Shown here piece after piece: positions 1 to 6,003 of a stretch of DNA of 6,003 nucleotides. Positions within the stretch are counted from its first letter, which is position 1, and every line of letters begins with the position of its first letter. The stretch lies in contig JANLHY010000228.1 of NCBI GenBank assembly GCA_024653795.1, forward strand, positions 1 to 6,003, in the 5' to 3' direction. Under the pieces are notes generated by a model. The model did no database searches. It was not told the DNA's origin and worked only from the letters and a program-made list of their open reading frames with translations. The position numbers and the translations under genes were made by a program. Origin of the DNA: Candidatus Brocadiaceae bacterium (GTDB lineage Bacteria; Planctomycetota; Brocadiia; Brocadiales; Brocadiaceae).

Positions 1-1
1 G

Positions 2-928
2 CAAAAGATATTTGACGTCTGCAGCCAATCGCATTATCAAATAGAGGATGCAGCCTTTTCCCTGGGGAAATATAGAGACGGATTCAATTATGACCCTCAA
101 AGGTTGGAATACATCGAAGAACGTTTAAACACGATTCGAAAGTTAAAGGCAAAATATGGAAACACGGTAGAGGAAATTTTAGCGTATCGTGACGAAGCAG
201 CATTAAAACTGAAGCAGCTTATGGGTGAAGGAACAACGGCTGAGCAGGTAGATGAAGAATTACAGACATTGACAGAGGCATTGAAACAGAAAGGCGATGA
301 ATTAACCCAGAAACGTCTTTCAACGGCTGAAAAGCTGTCTCCTTTGATCAATGAAGAACTTCATGACCTGGGCATTCCTCACGGGCAGTTTTGTGCTCAA
401 ATCACATCGCCCCTTTTGAATAAGAATGGAAATCCTGATGTGTCAAGCGCCACAAGTTACGGGTTTGATCAGATCGATTTTCTGATCTCTCCTAACCCGG
501 GTGAGGATTTAAAACCTTTGAAGAAAATTGCCTCTGGCGGTGAAATATCACGAGTCATGCTTGCCCTAAAACACCAACTGGCAAAAGTAGACAAAACGCC
601 CGTGCTGGTTTTTGACGAGATTGATGCCAATATTGGCGGCAGGATGGGAGAGGTGATTGGTGAAAAGTTGAGCAGTATTGCAAGGTCTCATCAGGTAATC
701 TGCATTACCCATCTTCCTCAAATTGCCAGTTATGCCGATGAACAGTGGAAGGTAAGTAAGGAGGTAAAAAACGGTAAGACGTATTCTACCATTGAAAGCT
801 TATCAGGTGAGGCGCGTCTTGAGGAAATTGCCGATATGATCAGGGGCAATGGAAAAACGGATATTACCCGCAAACAGGCGCAGGAGATGTTGCGGGATGC
901 AAAAAGAAAGGTGAAAAGTAAGAATTAG
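2..928 (+). CDS. recN: DNA repair protein RecN, C-terminal part (5' end outside window)
   Basis: RecN is an SMC-like ATPase that acts on DNA ends in recombinational repair of double-strand breaks. The reading frame is open from the first bases, and 308 codons are visible of a family usually about 550-570 residues long, so the N-terminal Walker A half lies upstream. Visible residues 1-50 match the region after the central coiled coil (EDAAFSLGKYRD, then ERLNTIRKLKAKYG). Residues about 50-115 are charged and helical, the returning coiled-coil arm. The ABC signature ASGGEISR starts at 530, Walker B PVLVFDEIDANIGG at 599, and the switch-histidine motif ITHLPQIASYAD at 704. The TTG at 104 is an internal leucine codon, not a start. 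Two details differ from common RecN: DANIGG where DTGIGG-like is usual, and EQWKVSK where a His-containing stretch usually follows the ADxx position. The stop is followed 13 bases later by a pseudouridine synthase gene, probably co-transcribed. Confidence 0.95.
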   Translation, partial: QKIFDVCSQSHYQIEDAAFSLGKYRDGFNYDPQRLEYIEERLNTIRKLKAKYGNTVEEILAYRDEAALKLKQLMGEGTTAEQVDEELQTLTEALKQKGDELTQKRLSTAEKLSPLINEELHDLGIPHGQFCAQITSPLLNKNGNPDVSSATSYGFDQIDFLISPNPGEDLKPLKKIASGGEISRVMLALKHQLAKVDKTPVLVFDEIDANIGGRMGEVIGEKLSSIARSHQVICITHLPQIASYADEQWKVSKEVKNGKTYSTIESLSGEARLEEIADMIRGNGKTDITRKQAQEMLRDAKRKVKSKN

Positions 929-941
929 CAAAAGATTATTT

Positions 942-1694
942 ATGTTAGAACGTTTGCAAAAAATACTGGCAGAGGCAGGGGTCGGTTCGCGCCGGGAGTG
1001 TGAAAGAATCATTGCCGCCGGAAGGGTGACCGTTGATGGGAAGCGAGTCACAACCCTCGGTACAACTGTCGATCCCGATAAATCCAGGATTTGTTGCGAT
1101 GACCTGCCGATAAAGAAGCAGCGTACGATTTATTATTTACTCAATAAGCCGAAGGGCTTTGTGTGCACAAATCGTGACGAGTTGGGTCGGCTGCAAGCAA
1201 TTGATATCATAGAAAATGTAACTCAAAGGATATACACCATCGGGCGGCTGGATAAGGAAAGTGAAGGGTTGATTGTTTTAACCAACGATGGTGACCTGGC
1301 AAACAAATTGTCTCATCCGAGCTACGAGGTTAGTAAAACGTATTTTGTTGAAGTAGATGGATACTTAACGGTTGAAGCAATTAAGGCGTTGGAATCGGGT
1401 GTTTGGCTTTCTTTCGGCAAGACACGGCCAGTGAAGGTTCAGCATGTGCGGAAAGGCAGGCAACGGAGCAGGTTTGAGATGGTGTTTAAGGAAGGTAAAA
1501 ACAGGGAAATCCGCCGTATGCTCAATGAGTGCAACTATAAGGTGCGCATACTGCGGCGGATAAAAATTGGTAATTTATATGATCCGACATTGAAAATCGG
1601 CAGGTACCGGAAATTGACGGATGCCGAAGTGAAACGGCTTTATGCGCTAGCCGAGAGAATTAACACAAAGGATACAAGGAATCTAAAACAATGA
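942..1694 (+). CDS. Pseudouridine synthase, RluB/RsuA type (S4 domain plus catalytic domain)
   Basis: This 250-residue protein should isomerise a specific uridine to pseudouridine in ribosomal RNA. Residues 1-50 form an S4 RNA-binding domain (RLQKILAEAGVGSRRECERI, then GRVTVDGKRV). The catalytic domain starts near 64 with YYLLNKPKGFVCT. The family motif GRLDKESEGLIVLTNDGD begins at 101, with D104 as the expected catalytic aspartate. HPSYEVSKTYFVEV (125-138) and EGKNREIRRML (184-194) are further family blocks. Length and domain order are normal for the RluB/RsuA/RluF group. The exact target (23S or 16S, and which position) cannot be told from sequence alone: the RLDKESEGL variant resembles RluF, while the HPSYEVSKTY block resembles RluB/RsuA. 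The ATG start is chosen because it begins the S4 domain exactly; the ribosome binding site is weak (AAAAGA about 7 bases upstream). It lies 13 bases after recN, so read-through from that gene is likely. Confidence 0.94.
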   Translation: MLERLQKILAEAGVGSRRECERIIAAGRVTVDGKRVTTLGTTVDPDKSRICCDDLPIKKQRTIYYLLNKPKGFVCTNRDELGRLQAIDIIENVTQRIYTIGRLDKESEGLIVLTNDGDLANKLSHPSYEVSKTYFVEVDGYLTVEAIKALESGVWLSFGKTRPVKVQHVRKGRQRSRFEMVFKEGKNREIRRMLNECNYKVRILRRIKIGNLYDPTLKIGRYRKLTDAEVKRLYALAERINTKDTRNLKQ

Positions 1695-1766
1695 GTTCCT
1701 TTGCATAAGAAAAAATTGTTAAGGATAAAATATTTTGTAAATCACGATTTGAAAGAGATGTTGACC

Positions 1767-2924
1767 ATGAAAGTTGTTACTATACTGACTATTTCATTTT
1801 TATCTTTCACTATATGCCTTGCCACAAATGCCGACCAAAACCAGCAATATAAATTGCAAAACGCTTTCAGAAAGCTTTCCTTTGATAATCCAGTAGATTT
1901 GCAACACGCTGATGACGGAACAAATAGAATATTTGTTGTGTCACAGAAGGGATTAGTTTATGTTTTTAAAAATACTCGTTCTGTGAAGTCAGCAAAGATT
2001 TTTTTAGATATACGAGATAAGGTAACTTCTGGTGGTGAATTAGGTTTGCTGGGACTTGCGTTCCATCCTGACTATAAAAACAACGGGTATTTTTATGTCA
2101 ATTACACCGCATCAGCTCCTCTTCGCTCCGTTATTGCAAGATACACGGTAAATTCCAAGAATCGTAATTCTGCTAATAAAAAGAGCGAACGTATTTTGCT
2201 TCAGGTAAATCAGCCATATAGTAATCATAACGGTGGACAGCTTGCTTTTGGACCGGACGGATATTTATATATTGCCCTTGGAGACGGCGGCTCTAGCGGT
2301 GACCCTGAGAATAATGGGCAAAATAAATCATCTTTGCTCGGGAAAATATTGCGAATAGATGTAAATTGCACATCAGGAAATAAAAATTATTGCATCCCCC
2401 CAGACAATCCTTTTGCGGGAAGCACACAAGGCTATAAGGAGGAAATTTATGCCTATGGTTTACGCAATCCCTGGAGATTTAGTTTCGACCCTGTTACAGG
2501 CTGGACGTGGGCAGGAGATGTAGGCCAGGATTCATGGGAAGAAATTGATATTATTGAAAAAGGAAAAAACTACGGCTGGCGGATTATGGAGGGGAAGCAC
2601 TGCTATAATCCCCCTTCTGACTGCGATACATCGGGACTTACCTTACCCATATGGGAATATGGTCATGACGATCAGGGGGGTTGCTCTATAACAGGCGGTT
2701 ATGTTTATCGCGGGACTAAATTTTCAGAACTGTATGGAAAGTATATATATGCCGATTATTGCGGCGGCAGGATCTGGGCATTAAGTTATGATGGGGTAAA
2801 TCCAGCTACGAATAGGCTTTTACTCACAGAAGATATCGGAATTTCATCCTTTGGAATTGATAAGAACAATGAAATTTATATTTGCGACTTAAATGGTAAG
2901 ATTTATAAATTGAGGAAGATATGA
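1767..2924 (+). CDS. Exported PQQ-dependent sugar dehydrogenase-like protein (GSDH beta-propeller)
   Basis: This 385-residue protein belongs to the soluble glucose/sorbosone dehydrogenase family (PF07995; relatives are YliI/Asd and the HHIP propeller). Members oxidise aldose sugars in the periplasm with PQQ; the substrate here is unknown. The start at 1767 gives a signal peptide (MKVV, hydrophobic 4-19, likely cleavage around 19-22) and places GAAAGAG 9 bases upstream. The in-frame ATG at 1758 and TTG at 1701 would add up to 22 residues before it. Landmarks are GGELGLLGLAFHPDYKNNGYFYVNY (split: GGELGLLGLAFHPDY 89-103, then NGYFYVNY 106-113), SNHNGGQLAFGPDGYLYIALGDGG (152-175) with H154 as probable catalytic base, YGLRNPWRFSFDP (230-242) with R233 as probable PQQ contact, and AGDVGQDSWEEID near 249. 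Cysteine pairs 201/209 and 279/286 suggest disulfides, consistent with export. C17 does not sit in a proper lipobox. The stop overlaps thiC. Confidence 0.88.
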   Translation: MKVVTILTISFLSFTICLATNADQNQQYKLQNAFRKLSFDNPVDLQHADDGTNRIFVVSQKGLVYVFKNTRSVKSAKIFLDIRDKVTSGGELGLLGLAFHPDYKNNGYFYVNYTASAPLRSVIARYTVNSKNRNSANKKSERILLQVNQPYSNHNGGQLAFGPDGYLYIALGDGGSSGDPENNGQNKSSLLGKILRIDVNCTSGNKNYCIPPDNPFAGSTQGYKEEIYAYGLRNPWRFSFDPVTGWTWAGDVGQDSWEEIDIIEKGKNYGWRIMEGKHCYNPPSDCDTSGLTLPIWEYGHDDQGGCSITGGYVYRGTKFSELYGKYIYADYCGGRIWALSYDGVNPATNRLLLTEDIGISSFGIDKNNEIYICDLNGKIYKLRKI

Positions 2925-4195
2925 CACAGCTACAACAAGCCAGGCAAAATATCATTACACAAGAAATGAAACAGGTTGCAAAGGATGAAGACCTCGATCC
3001 TGAATTAATCAGGATGCGTATTGCCGAGGGCAAGATCGTCATTCCCGCAAACCGCAAACGCAAGGCCACAAAGGTTTGCGGTATTGGCACAGGGCTCAAA
3101 ACTAAGGTCAACGCCAACATAGGGACTTCGGCCGATTATCCCGACGTTGAAAACGAGATGGAAAAGTTGCGGGCAGCAGAAGAAGCAGGCGCAGATGCAG
3201 TCATGGATCTTAGTACCGGCGGCGATTTACGGGCAATCCGGAAAAGGGTTATCGGGGCATCTTCTATTGCCGTGGGGAGTGTGCCGATTTATGAGGCAGC
3301 CGTCAAGACCGTTCAGCGTAAGCATGCAATTGTTGATATGACTGCAATGGACATGCTTGAAGCAATAAGGCTGCACTGTGAGGACGGAGTCGATTTTATT
3401 ACCGTGCATTGTGGCGCCACAAAGGGCGTACTCAAGCATTTAAAGGAAAGCAAGCGCATTTGCGGCGTAGTAAGCCGCGGTGGAACGTTTCTGGTAGAAT
3501 GGATGATTCACTCTGGCAAAGAGAATCCACTGTATGAAAAATATGATGAGATACTGGCTATTGCAAAAGAATATGACGTGACCCTTAGTCTGGGAGATGC
3601 CATGAGGCCTGGCGCCCTGGCAGATGCATTTGATCGTGCGCAGGTTTATGAGTTAAATGTGCTTGCAGAACTTGCCCAAAGAGCGCTGGACGCCGGTGTG
3701 CAGGTTATTGTGGAAGGGCCTGGCCATGTGCCCTTGAATCAAGTGGCTGCGCAGGTGCAACTACAAAAGGAACTCTGCAAAGGAGTACCCTTTTATGTGC
3801 TCGGTCCGATTGTTACGGACATTGCCCCTGGATATGACCATATTACTTCTGCGATAGGAGGGGCTATTGCAGCCGCTGCAGGCGCTGACTTCTTATGCTA
3901 CGTAACACCAACGGAACATTTGAGTTTGCCGGGTCCTGCTGATGTTAGAAGCGGCGTAATGGCCGCACGAATTGCCGCCCATGCGGCTGATCTTGTGAAG
4001 GGTGTCAAATCGGCCTGGGAGTGGGACAAGCGGATGTCGCAATTCAGGAGAAAGAGGGATTGGGAAGGGCAATTCAACACGTGTATTGACCCACAAATGG
4101 CGAGAAGCATTCGCGAGAAGGGACGACCCCAGAATGAAGAGGTCTGCTCTATGTGTGCTGAATATTGTGTATTCAAGCTCAGCGACAAGGCATAA
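2921..4195 (+). CDS. thiC: Phosphomethylpyrimidine synthase ThiC, short type
   Basis: ThiC is a radical-SAM enzyme that rearranges aminoimidazole ribotide into HMP-P, the pyrimidine half of thiamine, in the cytoplasm. The 424-residue length fits the short ThiC type that lacks the extended N-terminal domain of the E. coli and plant enzymes. Recognisable blocks are KVNANIGTSADY (62-73), DAVMDLSTGGDL (92-103), SLGDAMRPGALADA (223-236), EGPGHVPLNQV (265-275), GPIVTDIAPGYDHITSAIGG (295-314) and CYVTPTEHLSLP (326-337), whose histidines match the metal-binding region. The C-terminal cluster motif is CSMCAEYC, with cysteines at 409, 412 and 416. The spacing is CX2CX3C, one residue shorter than the CX2CX4C of long ThiC. 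The ATG overlaps the upstream stop as ATGA, with GAGGAAG at 2912-2918 as ribosome binding site, so translational coupling to the dehydrogenase is likely. No TPP riboswitch is seen upstream, and no other thi gene follows. Confidence 0.96.
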   Translation: MTQLQQARQNIITQEMKQVAKDEDLDPELIRMRIAEGKIVIPANRKRKATKVCGIGTGLKTKVNANIGTSADYPDVENEMEKLRAAEEAGADAVMDLSTGGDLRAIRKRVIGASSIAVGSVPIYEAAVKTVQRKHAIVDMTAMDMLEAIRLHCEDGVDFITVHCGATKGVLKHLKESKRICGVVSRGGTFLVEWMIHSGKENPLYEKYDEILAIAKEYDVTLSLGDAMRPGALADAFDRAQVYELNVLAELAQRALDAGVQVIVEGPGHVPLNQVAAQVQLQKELCKGVPFYVLGPIVTDIAPGYDHITSAIGGAIAAAAGADFLCYVTPTEHLSLPGPADVRSGVMAARIAAHAADLVKGVKSAWEWDKRMSQFRRKRDWEGQFNTCIDPQMARSIREKGRPQNEEVCSMCAEYCVFKLSDKA

Positions 4196-4200
4196 ATAAA

Positions 4201-4245
4201 TTTGGGATTTTGGAATTACGATTTGGGATTTAAGATCGTAATTCC
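4201..4245. repeat. Inverted repeat with duplicated TTTGGGATTT motif
   Basis: TTTGGGATTT occurs at 4201-4210 and again at 4222-4231, a 21-base period. GGAATTACGA (4212-4221) is perfectly complementary to TCGTAATTCC (4236-4245), giving a 10-bp stem with a 14-base loop, extendable by one A-T pair. There is no T-run after the stem, so it is a poor intrinsic terminator even though it starts 16 bases after the thiC stop. Degenerate stretches of this kind are often dispersed between genes; whether this one is repeated in the genome cannot be seen here. Confidence 0.65.
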
Positions 4246-4283
4246 TAGCGCAGCGTAGCCGCAACCAAAAAGAGTTACTCGGT

Positions 4284-4336
4284 GCTGAATGGCTAAAAGA
4301 AAATGATTATATGGCTGAATGGTTAAATGGTTGAAA
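4284..4336. repeat. Short imperfect direct repeat, GCTGAATGGYTAAA
   Basis: A 14-base unit occurs at 4284-4297 (GCTGAATGGCTAAA) and 4314-4327 (GCTGAATGGTTAAA), differing at one base and offset by 30 bases. A further partial unit, AATGGTTGAAA, follows at 4326-4336. It looks like decayed minisatellite-type spacer sequence. No coding role is evident. Confidence 0.5.
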
Positions 4337-4412
4337 GACAATCTGCCATTTAGGGATTGACAATAAATAATCTGAACAAGTTTGTTGTCCGACACTTTGA
4401 AGATGGGCACTG

Positions 4413-4507
4413 TCAGGGCTAAAGCCCAATTCAGATAAGACCGTCACTAACCCCAGCCTTAAGGCTGGGGTTAACGGATACACGCCATACCTGGGCTTTA
4501 GCCCTGA
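4413..4507. repeat. Nested palindromic element, REPIN/MITE-like
   Basis: Two perfect 16-base inverted arms, TCAGGGCTAAAGCCCA (4413-4428) and TGGGCTTTAGCCCTGA (4492-4507), enclose a perfect 26-base palindrome at 4448-4473 centred on CCTTAAGG. The spacers between arm and core are 19 and 18 bases and not alike, except CCGT (4441-4444), which can pair with ACGG (4474-4477) and extend the core stem. Each outer arm is also a small palindrome (GGGCT/AGCCC). The whole can fold into a long cruciform or RNA stem. This architecture resembles REP doublets (REPINs) mobilised by RAYT Y1 transposases, or a small MITE. No transposase is in the window, and there is no T-run to make it a standard terminator. 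Confidence 0.75.
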
Positions 4508-4516
4508 TGACACAGC

Positions 4517-4536
4517 AACATGAAGTTGTTCATGTT
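4517..4536. other. Small hairpin, AACATGAA/TTCATGTT
   Basis: AACATGAA (4517-4524) and TTCATGTT (4529-4536) form an 8-bp stem with a GTTG loop, followed by an AT-rich stretch (ATTTATTGTTAATT). The stem is AT-rich and the T-run is broken, so it is at best a weak terminator. Its dyad symmetry, 76 bases before the HD-GYP start, would also suit an operator. Neither role is shown. Confidence 0.4.
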
Positions 4537-4597
4537 ATTTATTGTTAATTCATTACAACTGTGTTTCGTGGGTATGAGACTTCGCCCCGCTAATTCC

Positions 4598-4603
4598 AGA
4601 GGA
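4598..4603 (+). promoter_or_regulatory. Ribosome binding site of the GAF/HD-GYP gene
   Basis: AGAGGA lies 8 bases before the ATG at 4612, a good Shine-Dalgarno spacing. It favours this start over the in-frame ATG at 4624. Confidence 0.7.
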
Positions 4604-4611
4604 CAATTGCT

Positions 4612-6003
4612 ATGACAACAAGTATGTTGACTCAAACAGTTAGAGAAGACCTGGAAATAGTTCAGGATACTCTAAACGATATCAGATGCCTCGCTAAATT
4701 ATATTATCTGTTACACCATCCGCGTTGCGCTGATAAATTAATGGATGAGTCTTATGATAGTCTGAAGGAACTAAATCTCAAGGAAATCGGATATGCTTTA
4801 ACTTCGGTGCTCGATCTGGAGAGGGTATTTCCGCTCGTCAATAATATTACTGTCTGTGGGACTGGCAGTTTGTCGGGGATTATTGTGTTAGTCAATGGAG
4901 ATGAAGTCCAGTTAAAGGCCGCAAAAGGTCTGCCCAGCCATGTAGCAAATGATACGGTATTTAAGGTGGGGGACGGGGCAATCGGGTGGGTTGTAAAAGG
5001 TGGGAAACCTTTGGTTATTGATGATATTGAAAAAGACCTGCGGTTTAATAAGCAACAATTTAAATGGTATCTTGGGAAAACAGTGCTCTGTGTTCCCATA
5101 AAGGCAAGAGGCAGGGTTGTTGGTGTAATAAGCGTCAATAGTAAAAAATCAGGAGATAGTTATACAGATAATGACATACGATTCCTGAAAACAATTGCAG
5201 CATACGTAGCTATTGCTATCAGGAATACAGATTTGTATGAGAGATTGAAAAATCCTAACAAGCTAGACCGCTTTACATCTACGTATTATGATAAAAATAA
5301 CAAGTATCTGCCTGTTACCTTAAGGAGTATAAAAACCGGCGCATTCGCAGGATGTGATCTGTATTTGCAAACCGTAGTGAATGATGAAATTAAATATTTA
5401 TTGTACTGTAAGGGTAATAACCTGGTTGACGATGAATGGAAAGAATCATTTGTAAAGAAAAATATCAATAAGATTTACGTTGCAAAGAATGGTAATGCAC
5501 AATACTTGCGGTACATGGAAACAAATCTTGAGCAGGTTGTTTGCGATGAAATGGCTACATTGCAAGAGAGGATTCAGATCGTTTATGACGTTGCAATGAA
5601 TATGACAACAGATATATTGAAAGATGCAGGCATTGGTATTGCTGTTGAAAGGGCAAGGGATTGGACTACGGTTGCGCTCGATTTTATGCTGAGAGATAAA
5701 GAAGTTTATTCACATCTGATGGAAATGTTGACATACGATGGGAACGTCCTTAGGCATTCGGTAAATACAGCCATATTAGGGTTATTATTTGGATATTATC
5801 TTGAAATGCCTGCTAATGATCTTTTGACCTTAGGCACCGGGTTGCTTCTGCACGATATCGGTAAAGCGAAGATAGACCATTATACGATAAAAAAGGATAT
5901 GGAAGAGTTGACAAAGGAAGAAAGAGAACAGATGAGAAAACACCCTGATTTGGGTTTTATCCTGCTATCTAACAGCGGCAATCTATCAAGGGAAGCCTGT
6001 CTC
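4612..6003 (+). CDS. GAF domain / HD-GYP domain signalling protein (3' end outside window)
   Basis: The frame is open for 464 codons to the window edge. Residues about 60-210 form a GAF sensor domain: VFKVGDGAIGWVVKGGKPLVIDDIEKD (117-122, then GAIGWVVKGGKPLVIDD 122-138), LCVPIKARGRVVGVISVNSK (159-178) and a closing helix near 186-212. Residues about 232-312 (LPVTLRSIKTG, DLYLQTV, YLLYCKGN, KIYVAKNG, QYLRYMETNLEQV) look like the small PilZ-like domain that often precedes HD-GYP. A helical linker follows. The HD-GYP domain starts near 375 with GNVLRHSVNTAILG (H382), then LLLHDIGKAKI (H414, D415, K418), KKDMEELTKEE and MRKHPDLGFILL (H444). The HHE and GYP motifs would lie beyond the window. Intact members hydrolyse cyclic di-GMP. 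There is no signal peptide or membrane segment, so a cytoplasmic sensor is expected. The GAF ligand is unknown. Confidence 0.9.
   Translation, partial: MTTSMLTQTVREDLEIVQDTLNDIRCLAKLYYLLHHPRCADKLMDESYDSLKELNLKEIGYALTSVLDLERVFPLVNNITVCGTGSLSGIIVLVNGDEVQLKAAKGLPSHVANDTVFKVGDGAIGWVVKGGKPLVIDDIEKDLRFNKQQFKWYLGKTVLCVPIKARGRVVGVISVNSKKSGDSYTDNDIRFLKTIAAYVAIAIRNTDLYERLKNPNKLDRFTSTYYDKNNKYLPVTLRSIKTGAFAGCDLYLQTVVNDEIKYLLYCKGNNLVDDEWKESFVKKNINKIYVAKNGNAQYLRYMETNLEQVVCDEMATLQERIQIVYDVAMNMTTDILKDAGIGIAVERARDWTTVALDFMLRDKEVYSHLMEMLTYDGNVLRHSVNTAILGLLFGYYLEMPANDLLTLGTGLLLHDIGKAKIDHYTIKKDMEELTKEEREQMRKHPDLGFILLSNSGNLSREACL

Larger units (their letters stand above)
4196..4611. other. Repeat-rich intergenic region without a credible gene
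   Basis: The 416 bases between thiC and the HD-GYP gene contain only short open frames that read through repeats. From left to right there is an inverted repeat with a duplicated 10-mer (4201-4245), a near-direct repeat (4284-4336), a nested palindromic element (4413-4507), an 8-bp-stem hairpin (4517-4536) and an AT-rich leader up to the ribosome binding site at 4598. I see no GC-rich stem followed by a T-run, so the thiC transcript terminator is not identified. No convincing sigma-70 promoter with correct spacing was found. The promoter of the HD-GYP gene presumably lies in the AT-rich stretch near 4535-4560, but this is inference. Confidence 0.75.

Noticed and set aside
1700..1731. Possible promoter in the gap before the dehydrogenase (TTTGCA at 1700, TAAAAT at 1726)
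   Set aside because: The -10 match is good at five of six bases, but the 20-base spacing is too long and the -35 is weak. It is left as a possibility only.
1701..1766. TTG at 1701 as start of the dehydrogenase
   Set aside because: It would place 22 charged residues before the signal peptide. ATG at 1767 gives a normal export signal and better ribosome-binding spacing.
3893..4264. Minus-strand 123-codon frame over the end of thiC
   Set aside because: It lies almost wholly antisense to the strongly conserved ThiC C-terminus and begins in the repeat. It is a shadow of the real gene.
4357..4362. TTGACA as a -35 box for the HD-GYP gene
   Set aside because: A perfect hexamer, but no -10-like sequence occurs 16-18 bases downstream, where GTTTGT is found, and it lies about 250 bases from the gene.
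4216..4410. Minus-strand 64-codon open frame in the intergenic region
   Set aside because: It reads through the TTTGGGATTT inverted repeat and the direct repeat, giving low-complexity residues such as ILNPKS at its end. It has no recognisable domain. Spurious frames of this kind are typical of such repeats.
4413..4507. Nested palindrome read as the thiC intrinsic terminator
   Set aside because: It begins 217 bases after the thiC stop, has no T-run behind either stem and has an elaborate two-level symmetry that a terminator does not need.
4752..5138. Minus-strand 128-codon frame
   Set aside because: It is antisense to the GAF domain of the HD-GYP protein, has a composition rich in S, T and P, and shows no family motif.

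Overview
The window carries five protein genes, all on the + strand, and one repeat-rich intergenic stretch. The two edge genes are cut: recN at the left and a GAF/HD-GYP signalling gene at the right. The DNA is moderately AT-rich with an ordinary bacterial genetic code. A Gram-negative bacterium fits, given the exported PQQ-type dehydrogenase and the short-type ThiC. The mix of a RecN with a DANIGG box, a short ThiC and palindromic intergenic repeats makes me think of a planctomycete, possibly an anammox-like one. That is an impression from recall and not a demonstrated assignment.

Layout. Positions 2-928 are the C-terminal part of RecN (DNA double-strand break repair ATPase). After 13 bases comes an S4-domain pseudouridine synthase of the RluB/RsuA type (942-1694). 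A 72-base gap leads to an exported PQQ-dependent sugar dehydrogenase-like beta-propeller protein (1767-2924). Its stop codon overlaps the start of thiC (2921-4195), which makes the thiamine pyrimidine precursor HMP-P. The 416 bases from 4196 to 4611 hold no credible gene. They contain an imperfect inverted repeat with a duplicated 10-mer, a short direct repeat, a 95-base nested palindromic (REPIN/MITE-like) element and a small hairpin. A GAF domain, PilZ-like linker domain and HD-GYP gene starts at 4612 and runs off the right end before its GYP motif.

Functional links. recN and the pseudouridine synthase sit close enough to be co-transcribed but have unrelated jobs. The dehydrogenase and thiC overlap by ATGA and are probably translationally coupled. 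No TPP riboswitch is visible ahead of either gene, so thiC is not obviously thiamine-regulated in the usual way here. The HD-GYP gene has its own good ribosome binding site and is separated from thiC by the repeats, so it is probably an independent unit. I see no CRISPR array, tRNA, rRNA or transposase gene. The most notable non-coding item is the nested palindrome; the rest is mostly ordinary housekeeping and signalling content.
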